From contig JADJET010000022.1 of assembly GCA_016708925.1 (NCBI GenBank), positions 248,001-312,000 on the forward strand: a stretch of DNA of 64,000 nucleotides. Reading direction: 5' to 3'. Source of the DNA: Gammaproteobacteria bacterium (GTDB lineage Bacteria; Pseudomonadota; Gammaproteobacteria; Pseudomonadales; Porticoccaceae). Positions 9,770 through 18,798 of this stretch are shown one piece after another (positions within the stretch are counted from its first letter, which is position 1; each line of letters begins with the position of its first letter). Below the pieces are notes generated by a model, which searched no databases, was not told the origin of the DNA, and saw nothing but the letters and a program-made list of their open reading frames with translations. Both the position numbers and the translations under genes were made by a program.

Positions 9770-10597
9770 TTAAGCCATGCGCCCGCCGGTAACCCGTTCG
9801 CAGCCCGCCAGATCGTGCCAGGTCCGCACTTCCTGCAATACCGCGACACAGCACTCGCGCACCGCCGCGCCCTGGCTGCTGCCGTGCTCCAGCAGCAGCC
9901 AGCCCCCGGGGCGGAGATGCTCGGGCGCCCCGGCGATGATCGCGCGCAGCGCGGCCATGCCCGCGTCGGCGGCGACCAGCGCCGCACGCGGCTCGAAGCG
10001 CACGTCACCGCGCGCGAGATGCGGATCGGCCGCGTCGATATAGGGGGGGTTGGCGACGATCAGGTGATAACAGTCGGTCTCTCCACCAAACCAGTCGCCG
10101 TGCCGAAACCGGACGTTGACGAGCCCGAGCGCCACCCGGTTGGCCTCGGCGACGGCGAGTGCCGCGGCGGAGCTGTCGATCCCGGCAATCTGCCAGGCGG
10201 GCCGCTCCTGCGCCAGGGCGAGGGCGATGGCGCCGCTGCCGGTGCCCAGATCCAGCACCCGCGCGGCGGGCTCCACGACCAGCGCGAGGGCCAGCTCCAC
10301 CAATAGCTCGGTTTCCGGGCGCGGGATCAGCGTTGCCGGGGATACCTTGAGCCGCAGCGTCCAGAACTCCCGTTCGCCCAGGATATAGGCCATGGGTTCA
10401 CCGCCCTTGCGGCGCGCGAACAGGTGGTCGAATTGCCGCGCTTGAGCGTCGGTCAACTCGGTTTCCGGGCGCGCATAGAGAAACGCGCGCTCCCGCGCCA
10501 GCACTTTGCACAGCAGCAATTCGGTATCGAGGCGATGGCTCGCCGCGATTTCCCGCAACTCGCCGGCGCGCGCCAGCAGTTCCGCGACGGTGGCCAT
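9770..10597 (-). CDS. prmC: peptide chain release factor N5-glutamine methyltransferase
   Basis: Methylates the Gln of the GGQ motif in release factors 1 and 2. The 275-residue protein has an N-terminal helical domain, the AdoMet loop VLDLGTGSGAIALALA and the catalytic NPPY (IVANPPYIDAADPHLARGD). The ATG at 10597 starts 2 nt after prfA's stop; a TTG two codons earlier would overlap it. Co-transcription with its substrate gene prfA is the standard arrangement. Confidence 0.95.
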   Translation of the reverse strand: MATVAELLARAGELREIAASHRLDTELLLCKVLARERAFLYARPETELTDAQARQFDHLFARRKGGEPMAYILGEREFWTLRLKVSPATLIPRPETELLVELALALVVEPAARVLDLGTGSGAIALALAQERPAWQIAGIDSSAAALAVAEANRVALGLVNVRFRHGDWFGGETDCYHLIVANPPYIDAADPHLARGDVRFEPRAALVAADAGMAALRAIIAGAPEHLRPGGWLLLEHGSSQGAAVRECCVAVLQEVRTWHDLAGCERVTGGRMA

Positions 10598-10599
10598 CG

Positions 10600-11682
10600 T
10601 CAATCGGCAAGCGCCGCGAGCTGCTCGGTGCGGTATTCGTTGATCAGCGGCTCGATCACGGCATCGAGCGCGCCGTCGAGCACGCTGTCGAGCTGGTAAA
10701 TGGTGAGGTTGATGCGGTGGTCGGTGACCCGGCCCTGGGGATAGTTGTAGGTGCGAATGCGCTCGGAGCGATCACCGCTGCCCACCAGGCCGCGACGCAG
10801 TTCGGCCTGCTCGCGCGCCTGCCGGTCCTGCATCCCGGCGAGGATGCGCGCCTGCAACAACGCCATCGCCTTGGCGCGGTTCTTGTGCTGGGAGCGCTCG
10901 TCCTGGCATTCCACCACGGTCCCGGTGGGCAGGTGAGTGATACGCACGGCGGAATCCGTGACGTTGACGTGCTGACCGCCCGCGCCCGAGGAGCGAAAAG
11001 TGTCGGTGCGCAGATCGGCGGGATTGATCACCACGCCGTCGATTTCGGCCACTTCGGGCATGACCGCGAGGGTGCAGGCGGAGGTGTGGATGCGGCCCTG
11101 GGATTCGGTCGCCGGGACGCGCTGGACGCGGTGCGCGCCGGACTCGAATTTGAGGCGCGAGTAGGCGCCGGCACCGACGATGCGGCTGATGATCTCCTTG
11201 TAGCCGCCGTGCTCGCCGGGACGCTGGCTGATGACCTCCATGCGCCAGCCGCGGGATTCGGCGTAGCGGAAGTACATGCGGAACAGGTCGCCGGCAAAAA
11301 TCGCGGCCTCGTCGCCGCCGGTGCCGGCGCGGATTTCGAGAAACACGTTGGCTTCGTCGCTGGGATCCCTGGGCAGCAGGAGCAGTTGCAACTCCGCTTC
11401 CAGCGCGCCGCGCGTGGCTTCCGCCGCCACCAGATCGTCCTGGGCGAGCGCGCGCAACTCAGGGTCGGCATCGCGCAACAGCTCGGTGGACGCCGCGCTG
11501 TCGGCCATCACCTTGCGGTAACGCTGATAGGCGACGGCGATGGCTTCGAGCTCGGCGTATTCCCGGGACAGCGCGCGAAAGCGATCCTGGTCCGCGATCA
11601 CGTCGGCGGAGCCGAGCAGATGCCCGACCTCTTCGTGGCGCTCGACGAGCTGGTCCAGCTTGGCGAGCAGTGAGGCTTTCAT
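10600..11682 (-). CDS. prfA: peptide chain release factor 1
   Basis: Terminates translation at UAA and UAG. The 360-residue product has the PAT codon-recognition tripeptide (RVPATESQG) that distinguishes RF1 from RF2, and the GGQ peptidyl-tRNA hydrolysis motif in SSGAGGQHVN at about residue 235. Length equals the E. coli protein. It lies 53 nt after hemA and directly before prmC: hemA-prfA-prmC is a conserved gammaproteobacterial operon. Confidence 0.97.
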   Translation of the reverse strand: MKASLLAKLDQLVERHEEVGHLLGSADVIADQDRFRALSREYAELEAIAVAYQRYRKVMADSAASTELLRDADPELRALAQDDLVAAEATRGALEAELQLLLLPRDPSDEANVFLEIRAGTGGDEAAIFAGDLFRMYFRYAESRGWRMEVISQRPGEHGGYKEIISRIVGAGAYSRLKFESGAHRVQRVPATESQGRIHTSACTLAVMPEVAEIDGVVINPADLRTDTFRSSGAGGQHVNVTDSAVRITHLPTGTVVECQDERSQHKNRAKAMALLQARILAGMQDRQAREQAELRRGLVGSGDRSERIRTYNYPQGRVTDHRINLTIYQLDSVLDGALDAVIEPLINEYRTEQLAALAD

Positions 11683-11735
11683 TGGAACTCCAGGGTAACG
11701 GCGGCTTTTCTTCGGGGGCTAAGTTCCGCCGGGAA

Positions 11736-13004
11736 TCAAGTCGCGCCGGGGGTTGGATCATCGTGGTCGAACAACTTCCGGAGCCAGCGCAGCGGTTCCT
11801 CGCTGCCTTCCTCCCCGGCCCGCTTCAGTTGTTCGGTGGGGCGGTGCAGCAGCTTGTTGGTGAGGCCGTGCGCCAGCTGCCGCACCACGACATCGGCGGG
11901 CTGTCCGGCCTCCAGGGCACGCAGCGCCTTATCGAGCTCGGCATCCCGGAGCGTCGCGGCGCTGTCGCGGAAGGCGCGGATGGTGCCTACCGCGTCGCGC
12001 TCCAGTTGCCGGCGCTGCCAGCGCGACACTTCGGCATCGACAATCCCGGTGGCGACAACGGCGGCATCCTCGCGGGCGCGCCGGCCCTCGTCGATTACCT
12101 CGCGCAGATCGTCCACTGTATACAGATAGACATCGTCGAGCTGGCCGACCTCGGGCTCGATGTCGCGGGGCACGGCGATGTCCACCATCAGCATCGGCCG
12201 GTGACGACGGCGCTTGAGCGCCGATTCCACCGCGCCCTTGCCCAGCACCGGCAACTGGCTGGCGGTGGATGAGATCACCACGTCGGCCTGATGCAGATGC
12301 TCGGGGAGATCGGCGAGCAGGATGGCGTTGGCGCCATAGCGCGCCGCGAGTTCCGCCGCCCGCTCCAGGGTCCGGTTCGCACAGGTGATGCCCGCGACTC
12401 CGGCATCGTGCAAATGCCGGGCAACGAGTTCAATGGTGTCGCCGGCGCCGATCAAAAGGGCGCGCACGTCGGCCAGCCGGCCGAAGATCTGGCGGGCGAG
12501 CCCGACCGCCGCATAGGCCACCGATACCGGATTGGCGCCGATGGCGGTCTCGGCGCGCACCCGCTTGGCGGCGGCGAACACCGCCTGAAACACCGGCTCC
12601 AGCACGGTGGACACCGCGTCCGCGCCCTGCGCGACCCCATAGGCCGACTTGAGTTGACCGAGAATCTGCGGCTCGCCCAGTACGAGCGAATCCAGGCCGC
12701 TGGCCACCCGCATCATGTGCCGCACCGCATCCGCGTCGCGATGGACGTAACAACCGCTGGCGAGTTCTTCCCGCGCCACGCCATGAACGGTCGCGAGCCA
12801 GTCGCACAGTGCGTCGAAATCGGCGGCACCGGCCGCATAGATTTCAGTGCGATTGCAGGTCGAGAGAATGGCCACTTCCTCGAGCCCCAGTTCGCGCCGC
12901 ACCTGGTGAAGATGATCCGCAACGGACTCGGGCGCAAACGCCACGCGCTCGCGCAACGCCACCGGGGCGGTGTCGTGGCTGAGACCGAACGCCAGGATCG
13001 TCAT
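11736..13004 (-). CDS. hemA: glutamyl-tRNA reductase
   Basis: First step of the C5 haem pathway, reducing glutamyl-tRNA to glutamate semialdehyde. Catalytic Cys50 lies in STCNRTEIY; GEPQILGQLK and the NADPH-binding LLIGAGDTIELVARHL follow. The 422-residue length fits. The ATG at 13004 matches the family start; a GTG two codons upstream is possible. Transcribed away from the TPR-lolB operon across 164 nt, so both promoters lie in 13005-13168. Confidence 0.96.
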   Translation of the reverse strand: MTILAFGLSHDTAPVALRERVAFAPESVADHLHQVRRELGLEEVAILSTCNRTEIYAAGAADFDALCDWLATVHGVAREELASGCYVHRDADAVRHMMRVASGLDSLVLGEPQILGQLKSAYGVAQGADAVSTVLEPVFQAVFAAAKRVRAETAIGANPVSVAYAAVGLARQIFGRLADVRALLIGAGDTIELVARHLHDAGVAGITCANRTLERAAELAARYGANAILLADLPEHLHQADVVISSTASQLPVLGKGAVESALKRRRHRPMLMVDIAVPRDIEPEVGQLDDVYLYTVDDLREVIDEGRRAREDAAVVATGIVDAEVSRWQRRQLERDAVGTIRAFRDSAATLRDAELDKALRALEAGQPADVVVRQLAHGLTNKLLHRPTEQLKRAGEEGSEEPLRWLRKLFDHDDPTPGAT

Positions 13005-13129
13005 GCCCACCCGCTGGGCGTTGGCAACGCCCGCCGGAGCGGGATGGCGCAGGTGTGCGAATCACAGGCGGCACGTCGGTGCGCCGCACCCTGAAACCAT
13101 TGCCACCGGAAATTTGTCATAGGGGTTAT

Positions 13130-13138
13130 TGCTACAAT
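13130..13138 (+). promoter_or_regulatory. probable extended -10 promoter of the TPR-lolB-ispE operon
   Basis: TG-C-TACAAT forms an extended -10 element 30 nt before the GTG start of the TPR lipoprotein gene. No good -35 is found at 17 nt, which fits extended -10 promoters. This is inference from motif and position. Confidence 0.45.
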
Positions 13139-13168
13139 AGCGATCGTTTGTGAGGACTTCCATCCACC

Positions 13169-14920
13169 GTGATTCGCGCGATTAGCCTGCTGGTCGGTCT
13201 TTGTGTCGTCCTGATATCAGGGTGCGCCGGACGCGCGAACTCGCCATCGCCAACCGCAACGGCTGCGGGCGACGCTCCGGGCATCACCCAGGAATCTCCC
13301 GCCGGCGAAGAGGAACGGGATTATCCCGTTCAGGCCTTCCCGACACAAACGCTGTACGCCTTGCTCGCCGCCGAAACCGCCGGCCTGCGCGGCGATCTCG
13401 ATTTCGCGCTGCGCACTTATCTGGAGCAAGCGCGAGTTACCGGCGACCCCGGCGTGATTGCGCGCGCCGTCCAGATTGCCCAGTACGCCGGCGACGAAGC
13501 CGCGCTCGGCGAACTGGGCCCGCTGTGGGCGGATCGCGAGCCCGACAACGTCCGGGCTCGGGAGCTCGCCCTGTTCGCCCTGTTGGGCCAGGACAAAGCC
13601 CAGGACGCCCTGGTACATGCCACGTTTTTGCTGGAAAACGGGGACGGGCAGCCGCTGCGGCAACTGGCGGCCCAGGCATCGGCCTTGCCCACCGACCAAC
13701 ACGACGCCCTGCTCGCTGCCTACGCGGATCTGGAGCGGGTTCATCCGGATAACGTGGACCTGCTGTTCGGGCGGGCACTGCTGCTGTGGCAGGCCGAGCA
13801 ACTGCCGGCGGCGCTGGCGTTGAGCGATCGGGTAATCCAGTTGCAGCCCGACGAGCCGGCCAGTCAACTGCTCCAAGCGCAACTGCTGGACGAGACCGGC
13901 AGCAAAGAGAAGGCGCTCGCGCAACTGGAGCAGGCGGTGCGCGACCACCCTGAAAATTCCGGCCTGAGCCGCGCCTATGTGCGCATGCTGTTCAGCCGTC
14001 GCGATACGGCTTTCGCCATTGAAAAGCTGGAGCAACTGTCGGGCATCAATCCCGACGACAACAGTCTGCACTTTGGTCTGGCGCTGGCGTATCGGGATGT
14101 GGATCTGCCGGACAAGGCCCGCGCCGAACTGGAGTTGCTGCTTCAGGATCCCGATCTGCGCAATGACGCGCATTTTTATCTGGGCCAATTGGCCGAGACA
14201 GCCGGCGACACCGCGCGCGCGATCCAGCACTATCGGCAGGCCCAGGGCTCCGCCCTGCTGCCGGCGACCGCCCGCCTAGCCAACCTGATGGTACGCAAGG
14301 GCCAACTCACCGCCGCGCGGCTGTATCTTCAGGAATTGCGCGCCCAGCATCGGGAACAAGCTCCCGGTCTGTTCCAGATCGAGTCGGAGCTGCTGATGCG
14401 CGAGCGCTACTACAGCTCGGCCCATGAGCTGCTTACCGCGAGTCTGGGAGCGTTTCCCGGCGACATCAATCTGCTCTATGCCCGCTCGCTGGCCAGCGAA
14501 AAGATGGGCGACATCGCCGCGGTCGAACGGGACCTGCGCGCGATCCTGGACCAGGACAGCGATAATGCCGCCGCCCTGAACGCCTTGGGCTATTCGCTCG
14601 CGAACCACAGTACGCGTTACGAGGAAGCCCAGAACTTGATCGAACGTGCGCTGGCACTGCAACCCAACGATGCCTCCATCATGGACAGCCTCGGCTGGGT
14701 GCTCTACCGCCGCGGCCAGCCCGTCGAGGCGCTGGCACAGTTGCGCCGCGCCGCCGCCTTGCTGACCGATCCGGAAGTGGCCGCCCACCTCGGCGAAGTC
14801 CTGTGGAGCACGGGCGACACGGAGCAGGCGCGGGCGGTCTGGCGCGAAGCCTTGCAACAACACCCCGACGACCCGCTCATCAGGGAAACGCTCGAACGCT
14901 TGCGCGCGGGTCCGTTGTGA
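13169..14920 (+). CDS. TPR-repeat outer-membrane lipoprotein
   Basis: 583-residue protein with a lipoprotein signal peptide (lipobox LISGC, Cys19) followed by tetratricopeptide repeats across nearly all its length; the clearest are near residues 330-420 and 470-560 (ALNALGYSLA, IMDSLGWVLYRRGQ). Pseudomonas species carry a similar TPR lipoprotein at the same place upstream of lolB. A role as an envelope scaffold is inferred; function is unknown. GTG start with GAGG about 14 nt upstream. Its stop overlaps the lolB start (GTGA). Confidence 0.88.
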   Translation: MIRAISLLVGLCVVLISGCAGRANSPSPTATAAGDAPGITQESPAGEEERDYPVQAFPTQTLYALLAAETAGLRGDLDFALRTYLEQARVTGDPGVIARAVQIAQYAGDEAALGELGPLWADREPDNVRARELALFALLGQDKAQDALVHATFLLENGDGQPLRQLAAQASALPTDQHDALLAAYADLERVHPDNVDLLFGRALLLWQAEQLPAALALSDRVIQLQPDEPASQLLQAQLLDETGSKEKALAQLEQAVRDHPENSGLSRAYVRMLFSRRDTAFAIEKLEQLSGINPDDNSLHFGLALAYRDVDLPDKARAELELLLQDPDLRNDAHFYLGQLAETAGDTARAIQHYRQAQGSALLPATARLANLMVRKGQLTAARLYLQELRAQHREQAPGLFQIESELLMRERYYSSAHELLTASLGAFPGDINLLYARSLASEKMGDIAAVERDLRAILDQDSDNAAALNALGYSLANHSTRYEEAQNLIERALALQPNDASIMDSLGWVLYRRGQPVEALAQLRRAAALLTDPEVAAHLGEVLWSTGDTEQARAVWREALQQHPDDPLIRETLERLRAGPL

Positions 14921-15515
14921 GGGCCGGCCGTGTCGCGCTGGCGCTCAGTCTGACACTGATGCTGCTGGCGGGTTGCGCTTCCGCCCCGCCCCGCGAACCC
15001 CAGGCCTGGAGCGCCCATCGGGATGCGATGGCCGCCCTCGACGCCTGGCGCCTGGATGGCAAGCTGGGCTATCGCAGCCAAGGTGACAGCGGATCGGCCA
15101 CGCTCACCTGGGTACAACGCGGCGATTCACTCCAGGTGACACTGCGCGGTCCGTTCGGCGCGGGCGCCGCCCATATCGACGCCGGACCCGACACTGCGGT
15201 GCTCCGTCAGCCCGGGACACCGGAGCAGCGCGCCGCTTCGACCGAAGAACTCAGCCAGCAGTTGTTCGGCTGGGCCTTGCCCGCCGTGCGCCTGCGCGAC
15301 TGGGTGCGCGGCATTCCCTATCGCGGCACCCCGTGCAGCGCCTCGACGTCGACACCAGCGGTCTGCTGCGCGGACTCGAGCAGGACGGCTGGACACTGGC
15401 TTTCGACGATTACAGCGAAACCGCGGCGGGCCTGCTGCCGCGGCGGATCGACGCCGACAGCCGCGGTTTGCATATCCGGCTGGTGATCAAACAATGGCGC
15501 TTCGCGGCACTGTGA
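14917..15515 (+). CDS. lolB: outer-membrane lipoprotein receptor LolB, frameshifted
   Basis: Receives lipoproteins from LolA and inserts them in the outer membrane. The GTG at 14917 overlaps the previous stop; lipobox LLAGC at Cys20 follows. The N-terminal part (WRLDGKLGYRSQGDSGSATLTW) and C-terminal part (LEQDGWTLAFDDYSE, HIRLVIKQW) are both good LolB but lie in different frames. A base is missing in the C run at 15329-15332; restoring it reads GTPVQRLDVD and gives about 199 residues. LolB is essential in most gammaproteobacteria, so a consensus error is likely. Confidence 0.88.
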
Positions 15516-16366
15516 GCGCAGCCCCCATCGCCGGCCCGCTGATCCTGCCGGCGCCCGCCAAGCTCAATCTGTTTCTGCATATCCTGGGGCGGCGGCCGGA
15601 CGGCTACCACCGCCTGCAAACCCTGTTTCAGCTGCTGGATTACGGCGACGAGCTGGAGCTGAGCACAACGCCCGACGGCGAGATCGCGGTAGTGGTCGAA
15701 CCGCTCCTTCGGGACGTTCCCATGACCGCCAACCTCGCGTACCGCGCGGCGCTTGCCCTGCGCGAGCACCGTCCCGGTCCCGAAGGAGCCCGCATCCTGA
15801 TCCGCAAACGACTCCCGCTGGGGGGAGGCCTCGGTGGTGGCAGCAGCGACGCCGCCACCGTCCTGGTGGGCCTCAACCGTCTGTGGGAGCTCAACCTCGG
15901 CGTGGAGGAATTGTGCGGACTCGGCCTGCGTCTGGGCGCCGACGTACCGGTATTCATCCTGGGACGCAGTGCCTGGGGCGAAGGCATCGGCGAACAGCTG
16001 ACGCCGCTCGACCTGCCCCCGGCCTGGTATCTGGTGCTCAAGCCGGACTGCGACGTCGCTACCGCCGCCGTGTTCGCCCATCCGCAATTGACAAGGCATA
16101 CCCGCGCGATGAAAATACGCGCCTTTTCCGGGGAGGGTGCGGCCAACGACTGTCAGTCGGTGGTCGAGACCATGTACCCGCAAGTGCGTGAGGCACGGCT
16201 CTGGTTGGCGCGCTACGCGCAACCGCGCCTGACGGGCACCGGCGCTTGCCTGTTTGCCCGTTTCGGAAATCGGGAAAGTGCCCGGGCAACGCTGGCGGAA
16301 ATTCCCGCGGTCTGGTCAGGGTTCATTGCGCAGGGGGTCAACATTTCCCCCCTGCGACAGACCTGA
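15512..16366 (+). CDS. ispE: 4-diphosphocytidyl-2-C-methyl-D-erythritol kinase
   Basis: GHMP kinase of the MEP isoprenoid pathway. APAKLNLFLHILGRRPDGYH is the N-terminal signature and LPLGGGLGGGSSDAA the ATP-binding loop; 284 residues from the GTG at 15512. That GTG overlaps lolB's TGA; an in-frame ATG at 15494 is the alternative. Conserved position between lolB and tRNA-Gln/prs. Confidence 0.95.
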   Translation: MSAAPIAGPLILPAPAKLNLFLHILGRRPDGYHRLQTLFQLLDYGDELELSTTPDGEIAVVVEPLLRDVPMTANLAYRAALALREHRPGPEGARILIRKRLPLGGGLGGGSSDAATVLVGLNRLWELNLGVEELCGLGLRLGADVPVFILGRSAWGEGIGEQLTPLDLPPAWYLVLKPDCDVATAAVFAHPQLTRHTRAMKIRAFSGEGAANDCQSVVETMYPQVREARLWLARYAQPRLTGTGACLFARFGNRESARATLAEIPAVWSGFIAQGVNISPLRQT

Positions 16367-16398
16367 CCACCGGTTATAGAGCAAACGACACAGGTTTT

Positions 16399-16474
16399 TG
16401 GGGCGTCGCCAAGCGGCCAAGGCAGCGGGTTTTGATCCCGCCATTCGGAGGTTCGAGTCCTCCCGCCCCAGCCA
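16399..16474 (+). tRNA. tRNA-Gln (anticodon TTG)
   Basis: Acceptor arms TGGGGCG and CGCCCCA pair fully, with discriminator G and encoded CCA. The anticodon stem GCGGG/CCCGC encloses loop TTTTGAT with anticodon TTG. The T arm holds GGTTCGAGTCC. tRNA-Gln between ispE and prs is a conserved gammaproteobacterial arrangement. Confidence 0.97.
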
Positions 16475-16521
16475 CAACCTGTCACCCCGGCGTCCGGCGA
16501 CGCCGTTTCCAGGACACATCC

Positions 16522-17463
16522 ATGGCAAACCTGATGGTATTTTCCGGGAATGGCAACCCGGAACTCGCGCGGGAAATTTCCCGCTACCTCGGTCTGCCGC
16601 TCGGCAATGCCCTGGTAGCGCAGTTTTCCGACGGCGAGATCAACATCGAGATCCGCGAGAATGTCCGCGGCCGCGACGTCTTCATCATTCAGCCCACCTG
16701 CACGCCCACCCATCGCAACCTGATGGAGCTGGTGTTCATGGTGGACGCCCTGCGCCGCGCGTCGGCCAGCCGGGTCACCGCGGTGCTGCCCTATTTTGGG
16801 TACGCCCGCCAGGACCGCCGGGTGCGCTCGGCGCGGGTTCCGATCAGCGCGCGCGTGGTCGCCGACATGATCAACAACGTCGGCGTCAGCCGGGTGCTGA
16901 CCGTGGACCTCCACGCCGAGCAGATCCAGGGCTTTTTCGAATGCCCGGTGGACAACGTCTATGGCGCACCGGTGCTGGTCGCCGATATCGAGCGCCAGAA
17001 TTACGACAACCTGCTGGTGGTGTCTCCCGATATCGGCGGCGTGGTGCGCGCCCGTGCCATCGCCAAGCAACTGAACACCGAACTAGCGATCATCGACAAG
17101 CGGCGTCCCGAAGCCAATCAAACCCAGGTGATGAACGTGATCGGCGAGGTCGAAGGTCGCACCTGCCTGCTGGTCGATGACATCGTGGATACTGCGGGGA
17201 CCCTGTGCAAGGCGGCAGAGGCCCTCAAAGAACACGGCGCCACCAAGGTGGTGGCCTATTGCACGCACCCGGTACTGTCGGGGCCGGCGGTCGACAACCT
17301 CAATGCTTCCGATCTCGATGCGCTGGTGGTCACCAACAGCATCCCCTTGACCGAACGGGCGCGCGGTTGCGCCCGGATTCGGCAGCTCTCCATCAGCGCC
17401 ACGCTGGGAGAAGCCATCCGCCGGGTCAGCAACGAAGAATCCATCAGCGCGATGTTCGACTGA
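16522..17463 (+). CDS. prs: ribose-phosphate pyrophosphokinase
   Basis: Makes PRPP from ribose 5-phosphate and ATP for nucleotide, His and Trp synthesis. The 313-residue product has SGNGNPELA at the start, FSDGEINIEI, the HTHAEQ-equivalent VDLHAEQIQGFF, and the PRPP loop VDDIVDTAGTLCKA. The ATG at 16522 is 47 nt after the tRNA; upstream open frame is tRNA sequence. Confidence 0.97.
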   Translation: MANLMVFSGNGNPELAREISRYLGLPLGNALVAQFSDGEINIEIRENVRGRDVFIIQPTCTPTHRNLMELVFMVDALRRASASRVTAVLPYFGYARQDRRVRSARVPISARVVADMINNVGVSRVLTVDLHAEQIQGFFECPVDNVYGAPVLVADIERQNYDNLLVVSPDIGGVVRARAIAKQLNTELAIIDKRRPEANQTQVMNVIGEVEGRTCLLVDDIVDTAGTLCKAAEALKEHGATKVVAYCTHPVLSGPAVDNLNASDLDALVVTNSIPLTERARGCARIRQLSISATLGEAIRRVSNEESISAMFD

Positions 17464-17562
17464 ACACGCCGGATAACCGCCCGCAAGGGCATCGTAACCA
17501 AGCCCGCCGATCGCCTCGGTCGCAACAGGCCACGGCGGGATTCACCAACTGGAGCAACGGCA

Positions 17563-18180
17563 ATGACTGATTTCGTTCTCAATGCTCGTACGCGAACCGA
17601 CCTGGGGAAAGGTGCGAGCCGCCGCCTGCGTCGGCTCGCGGAAGAAGTGCCGGCCATCGTCTACGGCGACGGCGGCGAACCCGAAGCCATCACCCTGAGC
17701 CATCGCGAACTGGCGCGGGCGCTGGAAAGCGAGGCGTTTTATTCGCACATCATTTCACTGCGGATCGACGACAAACCCCGGGACGTCATCCTGAAGGATG
17801 TCCAGCGCCATCCGGCGCGACCCGTCATCCTCCACGCGGATTTTCTGCGGGTCAGCAAGACCCACAAGCTCACCACACGCGTACCGCTGCATTTCATCAA
17901 CGAAGACCGTTGCGAGGCAGTGAAGCAACAGGGCGGCGTCGTGCAGCACAACCTGGTGGACCTGGAAATCCAGTGTCTGCCCGGCAATCTGCCCGAATAC
18001 ATCGCGGTGGACATGTCCACCATGGCGATGGGCCAGATTCTGCATATTTCCGATCTGGTGCTGCCCGCGGGTGTGGAGAGCGTGGCCCTGGCCCATGGCG
18101 CCGATCACGATCTGCCGGTGGTGGCGATCCATCGGCCCAAGGTCAAGGGTGACGACAGCGAGACCCCCGCCGAGGAGTGA
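17563..18180 (+). CDS. rplY: 50S ribosomal protein L25/general stress protein Ctc
   Basis: 5S rRNA-binding protein of the large subunit. The 205-residue form has an N-terminal L25 domain (RTDLGKGASRRLRR, PAIVYGDGGEP) and a C-terminal TL5/Ctc beta domain (VDLEIQCLPGNLPEYIAVD). GGAG lies about 9 nt before the ATG. It is 99 nt after prs and 15 nt before pth. Confidence 0.96.
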   Translation: MTDFVLNARTRTDLGKGASRRLRRLAEEVPAIVYGDGGEPEAITLSHRELARALESEAFYSHIISLRIDDKPRDVILKDVQRHPARPVILHADFLRVSKTHKLTTRVPLHFINEDRCEAVKQQGGVVQHNLVDLEIQCLPGNLPEYIAVDMSTMAMGQILHISDLVLPAGVESVALAHGADHDLPVVAIHRPKVKGDDSETPAEE

Positions 18181-18195
18181 TCCCGGCCGGCCTCC

Positions 18196-18771
18196 GTGAC
18201 CACCGGCATCCGTCTGATCGTCGGGCTGGGCAACCCGGGCGCCGCCTACGACCGCACCCGCCACAACGCCGGTGCCGATCTGGTACAGGCGCTGGCGCGG
18301 GGGTTCGGCGTGACGCTGCGCCACGAAGCGCGCTTTCACGGCAGCGTGGCGCGCGTCCCGCCCGAGTTGCGCCTGCTGGTACCCGGTACCTTCATGAACC
18401 GCAGCGGCCAGGCGGTGCTGGCGCTGTTGCAGTTCTACCAGATAGCGCCGGAAAACATGCTGGTGGTCCACGACGACCTGGATCTCCCGCCGGGAACGGT
18501 ACGGCTCAAACTGGGCGGCGGTCACGGCGGCCACAACGGGCTGCGCGACATCATGAGCGCGCTCGGCGAGCGCCGTGATTTTGCGCGCCTGCGCATCGGT
18601 ATCGGCCATCCCGGACCGGGTGCCGATGTGGTGAGTTATGTGTTGCGCAAACCACCGCCCGCGGAGCGGGAACTGATCGACAGCACCTTCGCGCGCGCGG
18701 CCGACGTAATCCCTGATCTGATGGGCGGGGACTTCGATCGTGCGATGCGGCGCCTGCACACAATCAACTGA
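18196..18771 (+). CDS. pth: peptidyl-tRNA hydrolase
   Basis: Recycles peptidyl-tRNA dropped by ribosomes. The 191-residue product holds VGLGNPG, the catalytic His in TRHNAG, FMNRSGQAV and the VVHDDLDLP motif. The start is GTG at 18196. rplY-pth-ychF is a common translation cluster. Confidence 0.96.
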   Translation: MTTGIRLIVGLGNPGAAYDRTRHNAGADLVQALARGFGVTLRHEARFHGSVARVPPELRLLVPGTFMNRSGQAVLALLQFYQIAPENMLVVHDDLDLPPGTVRLKLGGGHGGHNGLRDIMSALGERRDFARLRIGIGHPGPGADVVSYVLRKPPPAERELIDSTFARAADVIPDLMGGDFDRAMRRLHTIN

Positions 18772-18798
18772 CCTTTAACTTGCGGCGGAGACCGGTTC

